Source: Saprospiraceae bacterium (lineage in GTDB: Bacteria; Bacteroidota; Bacteroidia; Chitinophagales; Saprospiraceae). Taken from it: 64,000 nucleotides of DNA. Of the stretch, positions 18,614 to 28,536 are shown in pieces; position 1 is the first letter of the stretch, and every line of letters begins with the position of its first letter. The notes beneath the pieces were generated by a model that worked only from the letters and a program-made list of their open reading frames with translations, did not search any database and was not told the origin of the DNA. The stretch covers positions 1-64,000 of the forward strand of contig JADKBS010000029.1 in assembly GCA_016714985.1 (NCBI GenBank). Direction: 5' to 3'. Both the position numbers and the translations under genes were made by a program.

Positions 18614-20884
18614 ATGTTCATCGAATCATCCAAGCAAATTGTTATTAGGCAACACAGCTATTTTGTCAGCCATCTGCTGTTTTTCTTAGCCGTCAGCGTT
18701 GCTCCTGCACAACCTTCCTACCAACTGATTATGGACGATGTAGGAACCGTAGTCAATAATTTAATGGTGAGTGAATACGGAACACCAATATTATTGATTA
18801 CCCCAAACCAACCATCGCTTTCAAACTACCTTTATATGCTGCCCATAAATGGGCACGCTGGGAATGTTGGTGGATGGAAAATAGAAATAAACAATCAAAG
18901 CAAATTAGGACAATTTCATAAAACATCTTTCAGGGGAGATTGGGCTTGTTTTTCAGTCAAACAAAGCGACGCTTCGTTAGTAGGGTCCTTAAACAGCCTC
19001 AATATTAAGACTGGCCAGAAGTGGTCCAAACGATTTAGGTGTGCGGATTTCTACAGTCCCAGTATGTTTCAAGATACTCAATATAATATTACAGCCATTA
19101 ACAGCCCCCCTGCCAGTATTAGTGGCATTATTGGCATTATGGAGTGCTTCAAACTTGATTCTTTGGGAAACTTAATCTGGAAAAAAGGATATATGCTCAA
19201 GAACATGCCCCCAATTCAGGCGTTTCTACTGGATATAGGACAAGAACAGAATGGCAATTTCTACGCCTTGGGGTCTTTTGGTTTGGAGATTCCTTTTATT
19301 ATCAAATTCTCACCTGATGGGGAAATCCTTAAATTCAAAAAAATTGAAAACATACCATACCTTGCGAAAATGTCAGTTTTACCTGATGGGATAATTCTTC
19401 TAGATAAAGGGATAATAGAAACATGGGGGTATGACCTAAATTACGAATCCGCTAAAGTGATAAAACTTGACCATGACCTTAACCTAATGTGGGCAAAGAA
19501 ATACTATTCAGAGAAATTTCCATATTCTACAGCCAACTTGACATCCACCAAAAATGGCAAACTACTCATGAGTCACTCAACTGTCGGAGCATATCCAATA
19601 ATCTTATCTTCACTTGACAGCAATGGCAATATTGTTTCACAAAAAGGATATCCAAATTATACACCTAAGATGCATGTCTTGGAAGATGGTTCGTTTATTT
19701 TGACATCGCAACAGCGTTTTAATGAACTTGGCAATACAGTTTTCCAACCTATCATAGCTAAAACTGATATAAATGGCGATATTGCTGGTTGCCAAACTTT
19801 CCCAACATGTTTAACTTTTGAAGATATTTCAGTGCAATTCGGTGATTTTCTTGTTGATACAATATCTATCCCTGCACTTGAACCATTGAATATAAATGTT
19901 GAACCCATTTCATTTACTTTTACTGAATTCTGCGACTACCCCCCCGCCCCCGTCCCCAACTTCACCTTCCCCGATACCCTCTGCCTCGGCGACACCGCCA
20001 CTTCCCACAGCGAAGGCAACCGCCTCGCACAAGCCCGTGAGTGGCACCTGACAGGGCCGGGCGTGGACTCCGTGCTGGTTGACTCTTTTGAGTTTAGCTA
20101 TAATTTTACACAAACAGGCGATTATGTGCTTAGCCAAGCGGTGTGGGTGCTTGGCTGTCGGTACGACCACGACCACAACATAACCGTGCTACCGCCGCTC
20201 TCGGTAAGCATCGAAGCCGACAGCCTACTTTGCCCTGGAAATGTCCAAGAAATCACCGCAGAAGCGGCACCCCGCCCCGCCGTTTACTCATGGAGCAATG
20301 GCCATATCGGGTCAAACTGCCCCATCAGCATAACTGGCACTTATGCCGTGACCGCCACAGATGGCTATTGTAATGCCATAGATAGCACATCCATTGCCGT
20401 TGCCCAAGATTTTCTAAACGGCCTCCCCCCCTTCACCCTCCCCCCCGACACCACCACCTGCCTACCCTACGACCTCGTGCCGCAGAGCCAGTTCTCGGAG
20501 CTTTTCTACACCACCACCGACCCCACGCCCCGGCCCAGCATCCGCCTGGAAGCAGCGGGCAGCTACCGCATCGGCATGATGGCCTTCGGCTGCGAGTTCT
20601 GGGAGGACTACGAGTACGGCGTGGACTGCCACGTAGACGTTTACCTGCCCAACTCCTTCAGCCCCAACGGCGACGGCATCAACGACGTGTTCCAGCCCTT
20701 CGGCAACCTGTTCGAGGTACTGGAACTCAAGGTCTATGACCGCTGGGGCGGCTTGCGGCACCGGGGCAAGGAATGGGACGGCGGCAGGGCGGGGCAGGGT
20801 GTTTACCTCTACGAACTCACCTATTTGAACCTACGGTCAGGGTTGAGGGAGGAGGTGAACGGCGAGGTGTTGCTGGTGCGATAA
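18614..20884 (+). CDS. Type IX-secreted surface protein with type B sorting domain, copy 1
   Basis: 756 residues. N-terminal signal (hydrophobic LLFFLAVSVAPAQ, about 22-34). A long region of short beta repeats up to about 430 resembles propeller-like delivery proteins. An Ig/PKD-like region follows (TYAVTATDGYCNAIDS), then a gliding-motility-associated C-terminal (type B T9SS) domain with LPNSFSPNGDGINDVFQPFG and VYDRWGG. From about 19942 the DNA turns abruptly from A+T-rich to G+C-rich. The last 943 bases are nearly the same as those of the paralogue at 26614-27556. Expected to be exported across the outer membrane and displayed or released. Confidence 0.85.
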   Translation: MFIESSKQIVIRQHSYFVSHLLFFLAVSVAPAQPSYQLIMDDVGTVVNNLMVSEYGTPILLITPNQPSLSNYLYMLPINGHAGNVGGWKIEINNQSKLGQFHKTSFRGDWACFSVKQSDASLVGSLNSLNIKTGQKWSKRFRCADFYSPSMFQDTQYNITAINSPPASISGIIGIMECFKLDSLGNLIWKKGYMLKNMPPIQAFLLDIGQEQNGNFYALGSFGLEIPFIIKFSPDGEILKFKKIENIPYLAKMSVLPDGIILLDKGIIETWGYDLNYESAKVIKLDHDLNLMWAKKYYSEKFPYSTANLTSTKNGKLLMSHSTVGAYPIILSSLDSNGNIVSQKGYPNYTPKMHVLEDGSFILTSQQRFNELGNTVFQPIIAKTDINGDIAGCQTFPTCLTFEDISVQFGDFLVDTISIPALEPLNINVEPISFTFTEFCDYPPAPVPNFTFPDTLCLGDTATSHSEGNRLAQAREWHLTGPGVDSVLVDSFEFSYNFTQTGDYVLSQAVWVLGCRYDHDHNITVLPPLSVSIEADSLLCPGNVQEITAEAAPRPAVYSWSNGHIGSNCPISITGTYAVTATDGYCNAIDSTSIAVAQDFLNGLPPFTLPPDTTTCLPYDLVPQSQFSELFYTTTDPTPRPSIRLEAAGSYRIGMMAFGCEFWEDYEYGVDCHVDVYLPNSFSPNGDGINDVFQPFGNLFEVLELKVYDRWGGLRHRGKEWDGGRAGQGVYLYELTYLNLRSGLREEVNGEVLLVR

Positions 20885-20911
20885 ACCCTCATGCCCCCCA
20901 TTTCCTGCTAC

Positions 20912-22018
20912 TTACACCCGAATAAAAATCTTCTTCTTATACAACACCCACGCAATCAGCGTATTAACGACAACGTGAAGCAGGGCATTGAAGAACACAG
21001 CGGGGTTGTGCCCCATCCAGCCAAAAAGCGAGTCCCGCACCAAGTCGTAGAGGCTGCCTTCGCCGACGGGAATAGCGCTCATGGCGATGGTCAAGACTTC
21101 ATGGCTGAGGTAGATGGCCAGCGGGTTCACGCCGAGCCAGACGAAGGGGGCTGTCCAGCCTGTTTTACCTTTGAAATCCACGACCCACCAGACGGTGCTG
21201 AGGCTGAGGAGGGCGAGGCCGCTGTGATACAACACGTAGCTGCTCGTCCAGAGTTTTTTGTTGATAGGGAACGCCTCGCCCCAAAGCAGGCCGCCCACCA
21301 TGAGCAGGAAGCCCACGGCAAAAAGCCCAGCCCAGCGGGGCAGGTCGTCCTGTTTATTGCGGAGCCAAAGCCCAGCAAGCACACCGCCGATGCAGGTGCC
21401 GAGCGAACTCATGGTACCAAGGATGCTTTCGGGGTCGTAGGCTGGGTAGCCAGCATCGGGTTGGCTCGTCCATTTGTAGAGGTGGTTGGGGAATATCAGC
21501 CGGTCGAGCCAGGCGCCGAGGTCCTTGCCCTCTTCGAGGCTGGGGTAGCCTTGTCCGGGCACAGGGATGAGCGTTTCGAGGCCCCAATACGCCACGAGGC
21601 AGCCTACGCCAATCCAAAGCAGTTGCTTCGGGCTAAACTTCATGAACAACAGTGCCGTGATGCCATACACGATACCGATGCGGGTGAGCACGCCAGGTAT
21701 GCGCCAAGTGGCGAGGTCAAATAGCGGAGCACCATTCAAGAACACGCCGATGCCAACAATCCAAGCCGTGCGGGTAAGGATTTTTCGGTAAACGTTTTCG
21801 CCTGCCTCCTTGCGCTTGGTGAGCGAAAAGATGATGGCGATGCCCACGATGAAGAGGAAGAACGGGAACACGAGGTCGGTGGGCGTGCAGCCGTTCCATG
21901 CGGCATGGACGAGCGGCGAGCCTTCGGGCAGGCCACCCGCATTGTTGACGAGCACCATCAGGGCCATGGTGAGGCCCCGGAAGACGTCGAGGGAAAGTAG
22001 GCGTTTGTTGGATTCCAT
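20912..22018 (-). CDS. DUF5009 / HGSNAT-like membrane acyltransferase
   Basis: 368 residues with about ten hydrophobic segments. The N-terminus RLLSLDVFRGLTMALMVLVN and the nearby NGCTPTDLVFPFFLFIVG are the hallmarks of the DUF1624/DUF5009 group related to heparan-alpha-glucosaminide N-acetyltransferase (NagX-like). Later motifs LTRIGIVYG and FVWLGVNPLAIYLSHE fit. The presumed activity is transfer of an acyl group to a sugar on the outer side of the inner membrane. The acceptor is unknown. An iterated-word palindrome separates it from the cyclase gene upstream on the same strand. Confidence 0.8.
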   Translation of the reverse strand: MESNKRLLSLDVFRGLTMALMVLVNNAGGLPEGSPLVHAAWNGCTPTDLVFPFFLFIVGIAIIFSLTKRKEAGENVYRKILTRTAWIVGIGVFLNGAPLFDLATWRIPGVLTRIGIVYGITALLFMKFSPKQLLWIGVGCLVAYWGLETLIPVPGQGYPSLEEGKDLGAWLDRLIFPNHLYKWTSQPDAGYPAYDPESILGTMSSLGTCIGGVLAGLWLRNKQDDLPRWAGLFAVGFLLMVGGLLWGEAFPINKKLWTSSYVLYHSGLALLSLSTVWWVVDFKGKTGWTAPFVWLGVNPLAIYLSHEVLTIAMSAIPVGEGSLYDLVRDSLFGWMGHNPAVFFNALLHVVVNTLIAWVLYKKKIFIRV

Positions 22019-22051
22019 GTTTCGTTTTGTTACAATTACCTGCGTTTCTTA

Positions 22052-22188
22052 TTTGATTTAAGATTGCAGATTACATGATTCCAGATTTAAGATTTGATGG
22101 ACGATTGTCATAATTTGGATTGACCTGCTTGGGTGTAGCAGGCAATCTGCAATCTTATATCATGTAATCTGCAATCTTAAATCAAATT
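22052..22188. repeat. Iterated-word palindrome (word AAGATTGCAGATT)
   Basis: Left arm about 22052-22102 (GATTTAAGATTGCAGATT, then ACATGATTCCAGATT) and right arm 22143-22188 (CAATCTGCAATCTTATATC, then ATGTAATCTGCAATC). It lies between two genes on the same strand, in the promoter region of one and the tail of the other. Confidence 0.7.
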
Positions 22189-23846
22189 TTGCCTTTCACA
22201 TAATACATCTCCATCTCCCCCTTGTTCTTCACCGGAATCTTGCCCCGTGACTGGCAGTTGAAATCGTATTTCACCAGCCCGTAGGTCGTCTCGGAGATGT
22301 TCACCCGGCCCGGTTCGCACTGCTGCTCCATGCGGGCGGCGATGTTGACGGTATCGCCCCAAATGTCGTAGGCGAACTTCTTGAAGCCCACCACCCCGGC
22401 CACTATCGGCCCCGTGTGCAGGCCGATTCGAGCTTCAAAATAAGGCAATCCCTTCCGCATTTTTTCGGCTTTGTGGTCGTCGAGGAATTCCTGCATGTCG
22501 AGGGCGGCCTGCACGATGCCCTTGGGCACGGTCTTATGCCCCACGAGGCCGCTGGCGCAGAGGTAGGCGTCGCCAATGGTCTTGATTTTTTCGATGCCCG
22601 TGTGCTGCGAGATGATATGGTCGAAGGCCCGGAAGCACTCGTTCAGTTCGTTCACCAGTTGGGTAGGCGTGAGCGTTTCGGCGATGGTCGTGAAGTTCTT
22701 GAAATCGGTGAAAAGGATAGTGGCTTCGGGGAACTGGCGGGCCGTGGCGGAACCTTTTTCCTTCAGTTCCTTGGCCACTTCCACGGGCATGATATTGTAG
22801 AGCAGCTCGTCGGATCGCTGCCGCTCCTCCTCGATGATTTTGTTCTGCTTCGCCAATTGGTTGGAGGACTTCTTTTTGGCTTGGTAGCGCAGGAAGAAGG
22901 CGATGGCCAGCAGGATGGTAAAAATCGCCGCAATCCCAAGCAGGTAAATGATGTACTTGCCCCGCTCCTGTGCCAGTTCGGCGTTTTCGAGGGCGAGGTC
23001 TTTTTGCTGCAGGGCCAGCGAGTCCAGCGCTTGCCGGGCTTCGAGCGAGTCAACGAGGCGGCGGCTGACCTCGGCGAGGTAGAGCGCCTTGGCCCGCTCC
23101 GACGACACGGCCTGTATTCTTTCTTCTTTCTTTGAAACCTCCGCCTCTACCATTTGCTTCTCCGATTCGAGTTCCCGTTGGCGCTCGGTGAGCAGGGTCT
23201 TGTCCTCCTTCAAAATATCCCGTTCCGTGGAGACGACCTCCTTGTCCCTTTTCACCACACCTATTTCGCCTTCGAGCTGCTTTTTCTCCCGCTCCAGCAG
23301 CCGCATTTCGCCTTCCAACTGGCTTTTTTCCCGCTCCAATTGGTTTTTCAGCACCTCGTACTGCGCCTGCATCTCGCTGATGCCCTTGCCGCCTTTTTTG
23401 CTGAAATAGTCGAACGCCTCCTGCACCACTTGCAGGGCCTTGCGCTCGTTGCCTTCTTTTTTGAGTAGGCGGCTGCGCTGGTCCACGGTGCGGATGATGA
23501 GGTCGGCGTCGTTGGCCTGCATGGCGAACTTGGTGGAAGTGCCCAGCCAGATGTCCTCGTTGCGGTCGTCGTTGGTGCGGGCATAAGCCCTGGCCACGAG
23601 GTAGGAGGCCTCGGCTGCCATGCCGTTGTTTTTGAGTTCCACGGCCTTTTGGTGGGCGGCCTTGGCGTAGTCGGCGGCCTTTTTGGCGTCTTTTTTCAGG
23701 TATTCGGTGGCGAGCTGGTAGTTGAGGGTCATCTTCTCCTTGGGCGTGGAGGCGGCCTTTAGCTGCTGCTCCAACTGCTCGAAGCTCTGGCCAAAGGCCA
23801 TATTGGCAAGCAAAAAAGAAAATATGAACAGAACGGTTCTCGTCAT
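22182..23846 (-). CDS. Membrane-anchored class III nucleotidyl cyclase
   Basis: 554 residues. Signal peptide MTRTVLFIFSFLLANMAFGQ, a helical TPR-like sensor region (about 20-190), a long Glu/Lys/Arg coiled coil (about 190-290) and one membrane span (YIIYLLGIAAIFTILLAIAF). The catalytic domain starts near 376 with metal-binding Asp in ILFTDFKNF and KTIGDAYL, and transition-state residues in WGDTVNIAARM. Lys in KIKTIGD and Asp in YDIWGD suggest ATP as substrate, so cAMP is predicted. A Crp/Fnr regulator is encoded at 35494 but no direct link is visible. A CATCTTTG box lies 43 bases upstream. Confidence 0.85.
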   Translation of the reverse strand: MTRTVLFIFSFLLANMAFGQSFEQLEQQLKAASTPKEKMTLNYQLATEYLKKDAKKAADYAKAAHQKAVELKNNGMAAEASYLVARAYARTNDDRNEDIWLGTSTKFAMQANDADLIIRTVDQRSRLLKKEGNERKALQVVQEAFDYFSKKGGKGISEMQAQYEVLKNQLEREKSQLEGEMRLLEREKKQLEGEIGVVKRDKEVVSTERDILKEDKTLLTERQRELESEKQMVEAEVSKKEERIQAVSSERAKALYLAEVSRRLVDSLEARQALDSLALQQKDLALENAELAQERGKYIIYLLGIAAIFTILLAIAFFLRYQAKKKSSNQLAKQNKIIEEERQRSDELLYNIMPVEVAKELKEKGSATARQFPEATILFTDFKNFTTIAETLTPTQLVNELNECFRAFDHIISQHTGIEKIKTIGDAYLCASGLVGHKTVPKGIVQAALDMQEFLDDHKAEKMRKGLPYFEARIGLHTGPIVAGVVGFKKFAYDIWGDTVNIAARMEQQCEPGRVNISETTYGLVKYDFNCQSRGKIPVKNKGEMEMYYVKGKI

Positions 23847-23888
23847 CAGTGAGTGAAGTTGGGTGAAAACAGGGCTTGGTTGGGGCGT

Positions 23889-24274
23889 CAAAGATGCAGC
23901 GTTTTTGGCTTTTGCAGGGTGGTTTGTTTGAGTAGGTTATTTGATGAGTGGGCAAATGGTTCGACTGCTGCAAAAAATGCCGTGCTCGATTTGCCAACTA
24001 TTCTTTGGAAGACATTCCAGTATTCTGCCATGCCCAAAAAACTTTAGTTGGCTGCAGCAACAGTTGGTAAAATCTTTGCATTTCACTTGTTTTTTATGTG
24101 TTTGTTTTGCTATCTTGCAGGCATCTTTTAACACTTAAATATTTTTCAAGTATGGAAAAACGAACTTTCTTCACTGCGCTTCACTGCGCTTCACTGCGCT
24201 TCACTGCGCTTCACTAGCCTGTGCTTAGGCTTGGCGATGGTGCTCTACATGGGACTTACTGGATGCCAGAAGGA
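23889..24274 (+). repeat. 386-bp direct repeat, copy 2
   Basis: Partner of 17550-17935, with the same length and same feature order. Its first bases (CAAAGATG at 23889-23896) read CATCTTTG on the minus strand, a plausible -7 box for the cyclase gene. Confidence 0.85.
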
Positions 24275-24908
24275 AACTGCCGAACCGACACCTAATTCAT
24301 CCACCAATGTTGACCATAAAATGGCAACTTCTGTTGATCAAGGTAATGGCAATTCAGCGTCGAACGCACCGTTATTTGCTACAAATGACATCTCAAGCCA
24401 GGCTAGTCTCTCGTCGTTACCATCATGTTGCAACTGCACAATCACTGTGACAAATCTGTCCAACGTTTACACTACTGTAGTTACCATTAACCCTGATGGC
24501 CCTTTCCCTGGCTTTGGTTGCGGTAATCCTTACATCAATTTTCAACAACCCTTACCTCCTTTGGGAAGTTGGACAGAACCAGGAAAAGCATTTTCAGCGG
24601 GGTTTGATGGCTTGGGCAATATCTTTGGAATGAATGCAAGTAATTTTGGTATAAATGCTGAAAATGATTGTGTTAGCCTGAGGGTTATCATCAACTGTGG
24701 CGGCAACACATACGATCAAACAATTTCTGCCGAACCAAACCTGGATACAAATTGTCGGTATCATCTTGCTAAATTTGGTGTTGACGCAGAAGGCAATCCG
24801 GAGACTTGCAACCTGGAGCCAATCAATCTCTCGTGTAAATGCCGGAACAACCCAAATGATTGTAAGATTTACTGCCAAGGGATTGGCATCGGCGGAGGCG
24901 GCAGTTAA
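24152..24908 (+). CDS. Second lipoprotein with decamer repeats, also out of frame
   Basis: ATG 24152 gives MEKRTFFTALHC and on, and meets TAG within the repeat array exactly as at locus 1. Removal of one 10-bp unit would join it to the downstream frame encoding GLAMVLYMGLTGC. The body differs from copy 1: a Ser/Asn-rich linker, then SLPSCCNCTITVTNLSNVY and a Cys/Gly-rich region ending GIGIGGGGS. Cysteine pairs (CCNC, CKCRNN) are shared in style only. Function unknown; probably surface-exposed. Confidence is for a real, switchable gene rather than for expression in this state. Confidence 0.6.
24170..24215 (+). repeat. 10-bp tandem repeat (TTCACTGCGC x4 plus partial), locus 2
   Basis: Same unit, same copy number and same position relative to the start codon as at 17831-17876. 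Four units place the ATG one base out of frame with the lipoprotein body. Confidence 0.9.
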
Positions 24909-24978
24909 GGTATCCTAAATATGCTACTGCCAAGAATAATTGCGCATAGGAATTGCAAATTATAGCCAACTTGTTGCA

Positions 24979-25023
24979 TGAAGCCTGTAGGGATAAGTAA
25001 AAAAGCTTGCCATACAGGCTTCA
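24979..25023 (+). terminator. Stem-loop after lipoprotein 2
   Basis: TGAAGCCTGTA pairs with TACAGGCTTCA across a 23-nt loop. It is in the same position as the terminator behind lipoprotein 1 but has a different sequence and a weaker T-run. Nothing else was recognised in 24909-25225. Confidence 0.55.
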
Positions 25024-25225
25024 TTGCAGCTTTGGAAATTGAAATCCCCAACACCTTTAGTATCGTAGATATCACAATTCACTCACCTTCATTATCAACA
25101 TAACTCGAATACAAAACCCCTTATTTGCGAAAGCCTGATGGCCGGAGTATAATATGTCCAAAATAGCTGCGCTTTTTGTTGAATAAAACCCAAACCTTGA
25201 CAACCCACCCAACTAACACAAAACC

Positions 25226-27556
25226 ATGATCCTAATGGCACTTTACGATAACTCATTTCAGTTTCAGAAAAAAAAGCATAACTGTGTTTATTGCTTGATG
25301 ATACTGTTGTTTTTATTTCCTATTAAATTATTGCTTGCGCAGCCGGATTCCTATCAGCTTAGGTTGGAGGCAGCAACCGCTTATGGACAAGTGCCTATCA
25401 TGGCCAATGAAAATGGTGTTGTTTCTATACTCCTGCGGAGTCATTACCTATTCTAAAGCAAAATTGTTGCGGCTTCCAGCAGTAAATGGAGAGTGCCGAG
25501 GCTATGCCTATTCGGTCATCAACGCATCAACTGGGCCTTATATGGCAGTAGATGTGGAAAGCCGAGGCGATTGGATATTTGTATCGGGAGGTGTCTTCGC
25601 AAGTTTAAAAACATGCTAGCCCTTTAACATGCTATTTGCAGGCGATTATTGGTCAAAAAAAATGTTCGGCGAAGGGTTGGTATTCAACTACCCAAATTTT
25701 TCCGTAGCCTCTAACGGGGACTTGTTGCTCGTAAATGCGCCCATGGATGTCGGAACCCCAAATAACCCTTTATACCCTGATTTTGGGGTATTGGAGGTGT
25801 TCCGGCTCGACAGTTCAGGAAACACATTATGGAAGAGCGGGATGCTATGTTCAGACCCCGCAACGGGTAACAACTATGATATGCAAACAAGGGGCGTTGC
25901 CATGGACAGTGAAGGCAATGTCTATATCTCAGGCTATATTCGGAACGATGGCCCAACGCTCAACCTCCTTTCCCACTTCCTCATCAAACTGGATCCGGAT
26001 GGGAACCCTTTAATTTGGAAAAAAATGCACAACTCGGCCTTTGAGGTGCTCCAGTTCACCAATGACGCCATCTACCTGCTGGACAAAAGCCAGTTTGACT
26101 TTGCGTTGGGCCACTACAATGAGGCGTCGGCCATCATTGCCAAGTTCGACCATGACCTTAACCTGCTTTGGGCAAAGCAGTACAAGGCGGATAACTTTCC
26201 GTACTACACCGCAAACATTACCCCTTTCGCCCAGCGGGGCTTTACCTAACGAGCGCCACGAGTGGCATATTCCCGGTAATCATGTCGGAATTGGATCCTT
26301 CTGGCGATATTGTCGCACAAAGAGGCTACGCTCATTATTATCCCCGAACCCTGGCCCTGGTGATGGAAGCCTTATGATAACCTCCCAAGCCAGTGGGGAC
26401 GAAATGGGCAATTTCGACCCTCGGCCCATTGTCGCCAAAACTGACCTCAGGGTAATATCGAAGGCTGTTCCATACTGCCCACTTGCCTTGAGGCCAGCGA
26501 CACAAGTTTTGCATTTGGCACCTTCAATTTACAGCCGCACTCGTCTTGGACCTCGAAGACTTGCCTGTGGATGTCGAACCAATAACGGTGCAAGCTCAGC
26601 CATTTTGCGCCTTTCCCCCCGCCCCCGTCCCCAACTTCACCTTCCCCGGTACCCTCTGCCTCGGCGACACCGCCGCCACCGTCAGCGAGGGCAACCGCTT
26701 CGCACAGGCACGGGAATGGCTCCTGACCGGGCCGGGCGTGGACTCGCTGCAGAGGGACTCCTTCGAGTTCAGCTACCAGTTCACCGTGCCGGGCGAGTAC
26801 ACCCTGCGCCAGTCCATCTGGGTCTTGGGCTGCGCCACCAGCTATGAACGGGGCATCACCGTGCTGCCGCTGCTCACCGTTTCCATTGCAGCCGACAGCC
26901 TCGTATGCCCCGGCGAGGAGGTCAGCATGAGCGCCCAAGCCAACCGCCCCGCCAGCTTTTCGTGGAGCAATGGGCAAATTGGGGCACAGCCTTTCATCAC
27001 CAGCAGCGGCACTTATACCGTGACCGCCACGGACGGCTATTGCGAAGCATCCGACAGCGCCAGCATCACCGTGGTGGCCGACCTGATGGGCGGCAATCCC
27101 GCTTTCGTCCTGCCCCCAGACACCATTAACTGCCCCCCGTACGACCTCGTACCGCAGAGCATGTTCTCAGAACTTTTCTACACCGACGCCGACCCGACGC
27201 CCCGGCTCAGCATACGCTTGGAAGCGGCGGGCAGCTACCGCATCGGCATGATGGCCTTCGGCTGCGAGTTCTGGGACACCTACAACTACGGCGTGGACTG
27301 CCACGTGGACATTTACCTACCCAACTCCTTCAGCCCCAACGGCGACGGCATCAACGACGTGTTCCAGCCCTTCGGCAACCTGTTCGAGGTGCTGGAGCTA
27401 CGGGTCTATGACCGCTGGGGCGGCCTGCTGCACCAGGGCAGGGAATGGGACGGCGGCAGGGCGGGCCAAGGTATTTACCTCTATGAGCTCCGCTACCTGA
27501 ACCTCCGCTCGGGCTTGGAGGAGGAGGTGAACGGGCAGGTGCTGCTCGTGAAATAA
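25226..27556 (+). CDS. Type IX-secreted surface protein, copy 2, N-terminal half frameshifted
   Basis: The signal region (MILLFLFPIKLLLAQ) is followed by a body matching copy 1 in different frames: FDHDLNLLWAKQYKADNFPY (copy 1 has LDHDLNLMWAKKYYSEKFPY) and, after a frame change, SATSGIFPVIMSELDPSGDI near 26240-26300. At least four indels (about 25430, 25615, 26235, 26360-26540) break the N-terminal half. From 26614 on the frame is open and encodes the Ig-like region and type B sorting domain (LPNSFSPNGDGINDVFQPFG). It is either a decaying paralogue or a victim of sequence error. The intact, well-conserved 3' end also fits use as a recombination donor. Confidence 0.7.
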
Positions 27557-27710
27557 GCCCCACGGATTACGGCCCCACCCCGCTATTCCCCGAAATGGTT
27601 GATGTCGAAAACTAAGGTGCAACAACCCAGTTTTTTCAAGCAAAACCTCCCATTCTCCGATTTTCTTCGTTATTTGCAGCAATTTTTCAAACATCACCAA
27701 AGAACATCCC

Positions 27711-28253
27711 ATGCTGTTGAAACACCTCACCACCGCCCGTTTGCGGTTCAGGCCGCTGACGCTTGCCGACAAGCCCCGCTTGATGGGCTTTTTCAGTGAC
27801 CCCGTCGCCACGGAATTCCATTTCATCAAGACCGACCTCGATGCCTACGCCGATATGTGGCTGAAACGCCAACTCGGCCGCTACGCCAACGACCAAGGCG
27901 GCCTCCATGCCATTGAACTGCTCGAAACGGGCGAGTTCATCGGCCAAGCCGGCCTGCTCTACCAATGGGTGGATGGCATCCCGAAATGGGAGGTCGGCTA
28001 CCATTTCTTCCGGGAGCACTGGGGCAAGGGCTATGCCACCGAGGCCGCCCAAGCCTGCCGTGATTTTGCCTTCGAAAACGAGATGGCCGAGACGCTCATC
28101 TCCCTCATCCACCCCGACAACCTCCGCTCACAGGCCGTCGCCCAGCGCAATGGCATGACCGAGTGGAAACGTACCACCTGGCGGGAGTTCCCCGTGGTGG
28201 TCTATCGGGTGAGGCGTTGGGAATGGGAAGCTTTGGGAGGGTTGGAGGTATGA
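27711..28253 (+). CDS. GNAT acetyltransferase, RimJ/RimL type
   Basis: 180 residues. N-terminal TARLRFRPLTLADKPRLMGF, the acetyl-CoA loop REHWGKGYATEAAQA (Q/RxxGxG/A type) and the C-terminal HPDNLRSQAVAQRNGM are diagnostic of ribosomal-protein-type or small-molecule N-acetyltransferases. Cytoplasmic. The substrate cannot be deduced. It stands alone between the T9SS cassette and a hairpin array. Confidence 0.85.
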   Translation: MLLKHLTTARLRFRPLTLADKPRLMGFFSDPVATEFHFIKTDLDAYADMWLKRQLGRYANDQGGLHAIELLETGEFIGQAGLLYQWVDGIPKWEVGYHFFREHWGKGYATEAAQACRDFAFENEMAETLISLIHPDNLRSQAVAQRNGMTEWKRTTWREFPVVVYRVRRWEWEALGGLEV

Positions 28254-28330
28254 AGGTGTTGGGTTGAGGCGAAACGCCCCAAAAAACACCTCTCTTTCCG
28301 CTACATCGCCGTTAGGCGGGACTCCTTGAA

Positions 28331-28472
28331 GGGGCGGCAAATTGATTTTTTGCTGAGGCAAAAAATCAATTTGCCGCCCCTAAAAAAAAACTCCTCGGCG
28401 GCTGGTGGCTTCGCCACCAGCCGCCGAGGAGTTTTTTTGGAATGAAAATTTTGCTTCGAAAATTTTCATTCC
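28331..28472. repeat. Array of three perfect hairpins
   Basis: H1 28331-28380 (GGGGCGGCAAATTGATTTTT / inverse), H2 28391-28431 (19-bp stem CTCCTCGGCGGCTGGTGGC, loop TTC, flanked by A9 and T7) and H3 28439-28472 (GGAATGAAAATTTT, loop GCTTCG, inverse). It lies between convergent genes. H2 alone is a strong two-way terminator; H1 and H3 are extra. The rest of 28254-28536 holds no gene. Confidence 0.8.
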
Positions 28473-28536
28473 CCCCTTTCTTGGGTGCAGCGGTACGCTA
28501 AGGAACCCTACCATGCCCAAAACTTGACGGTGTGGG

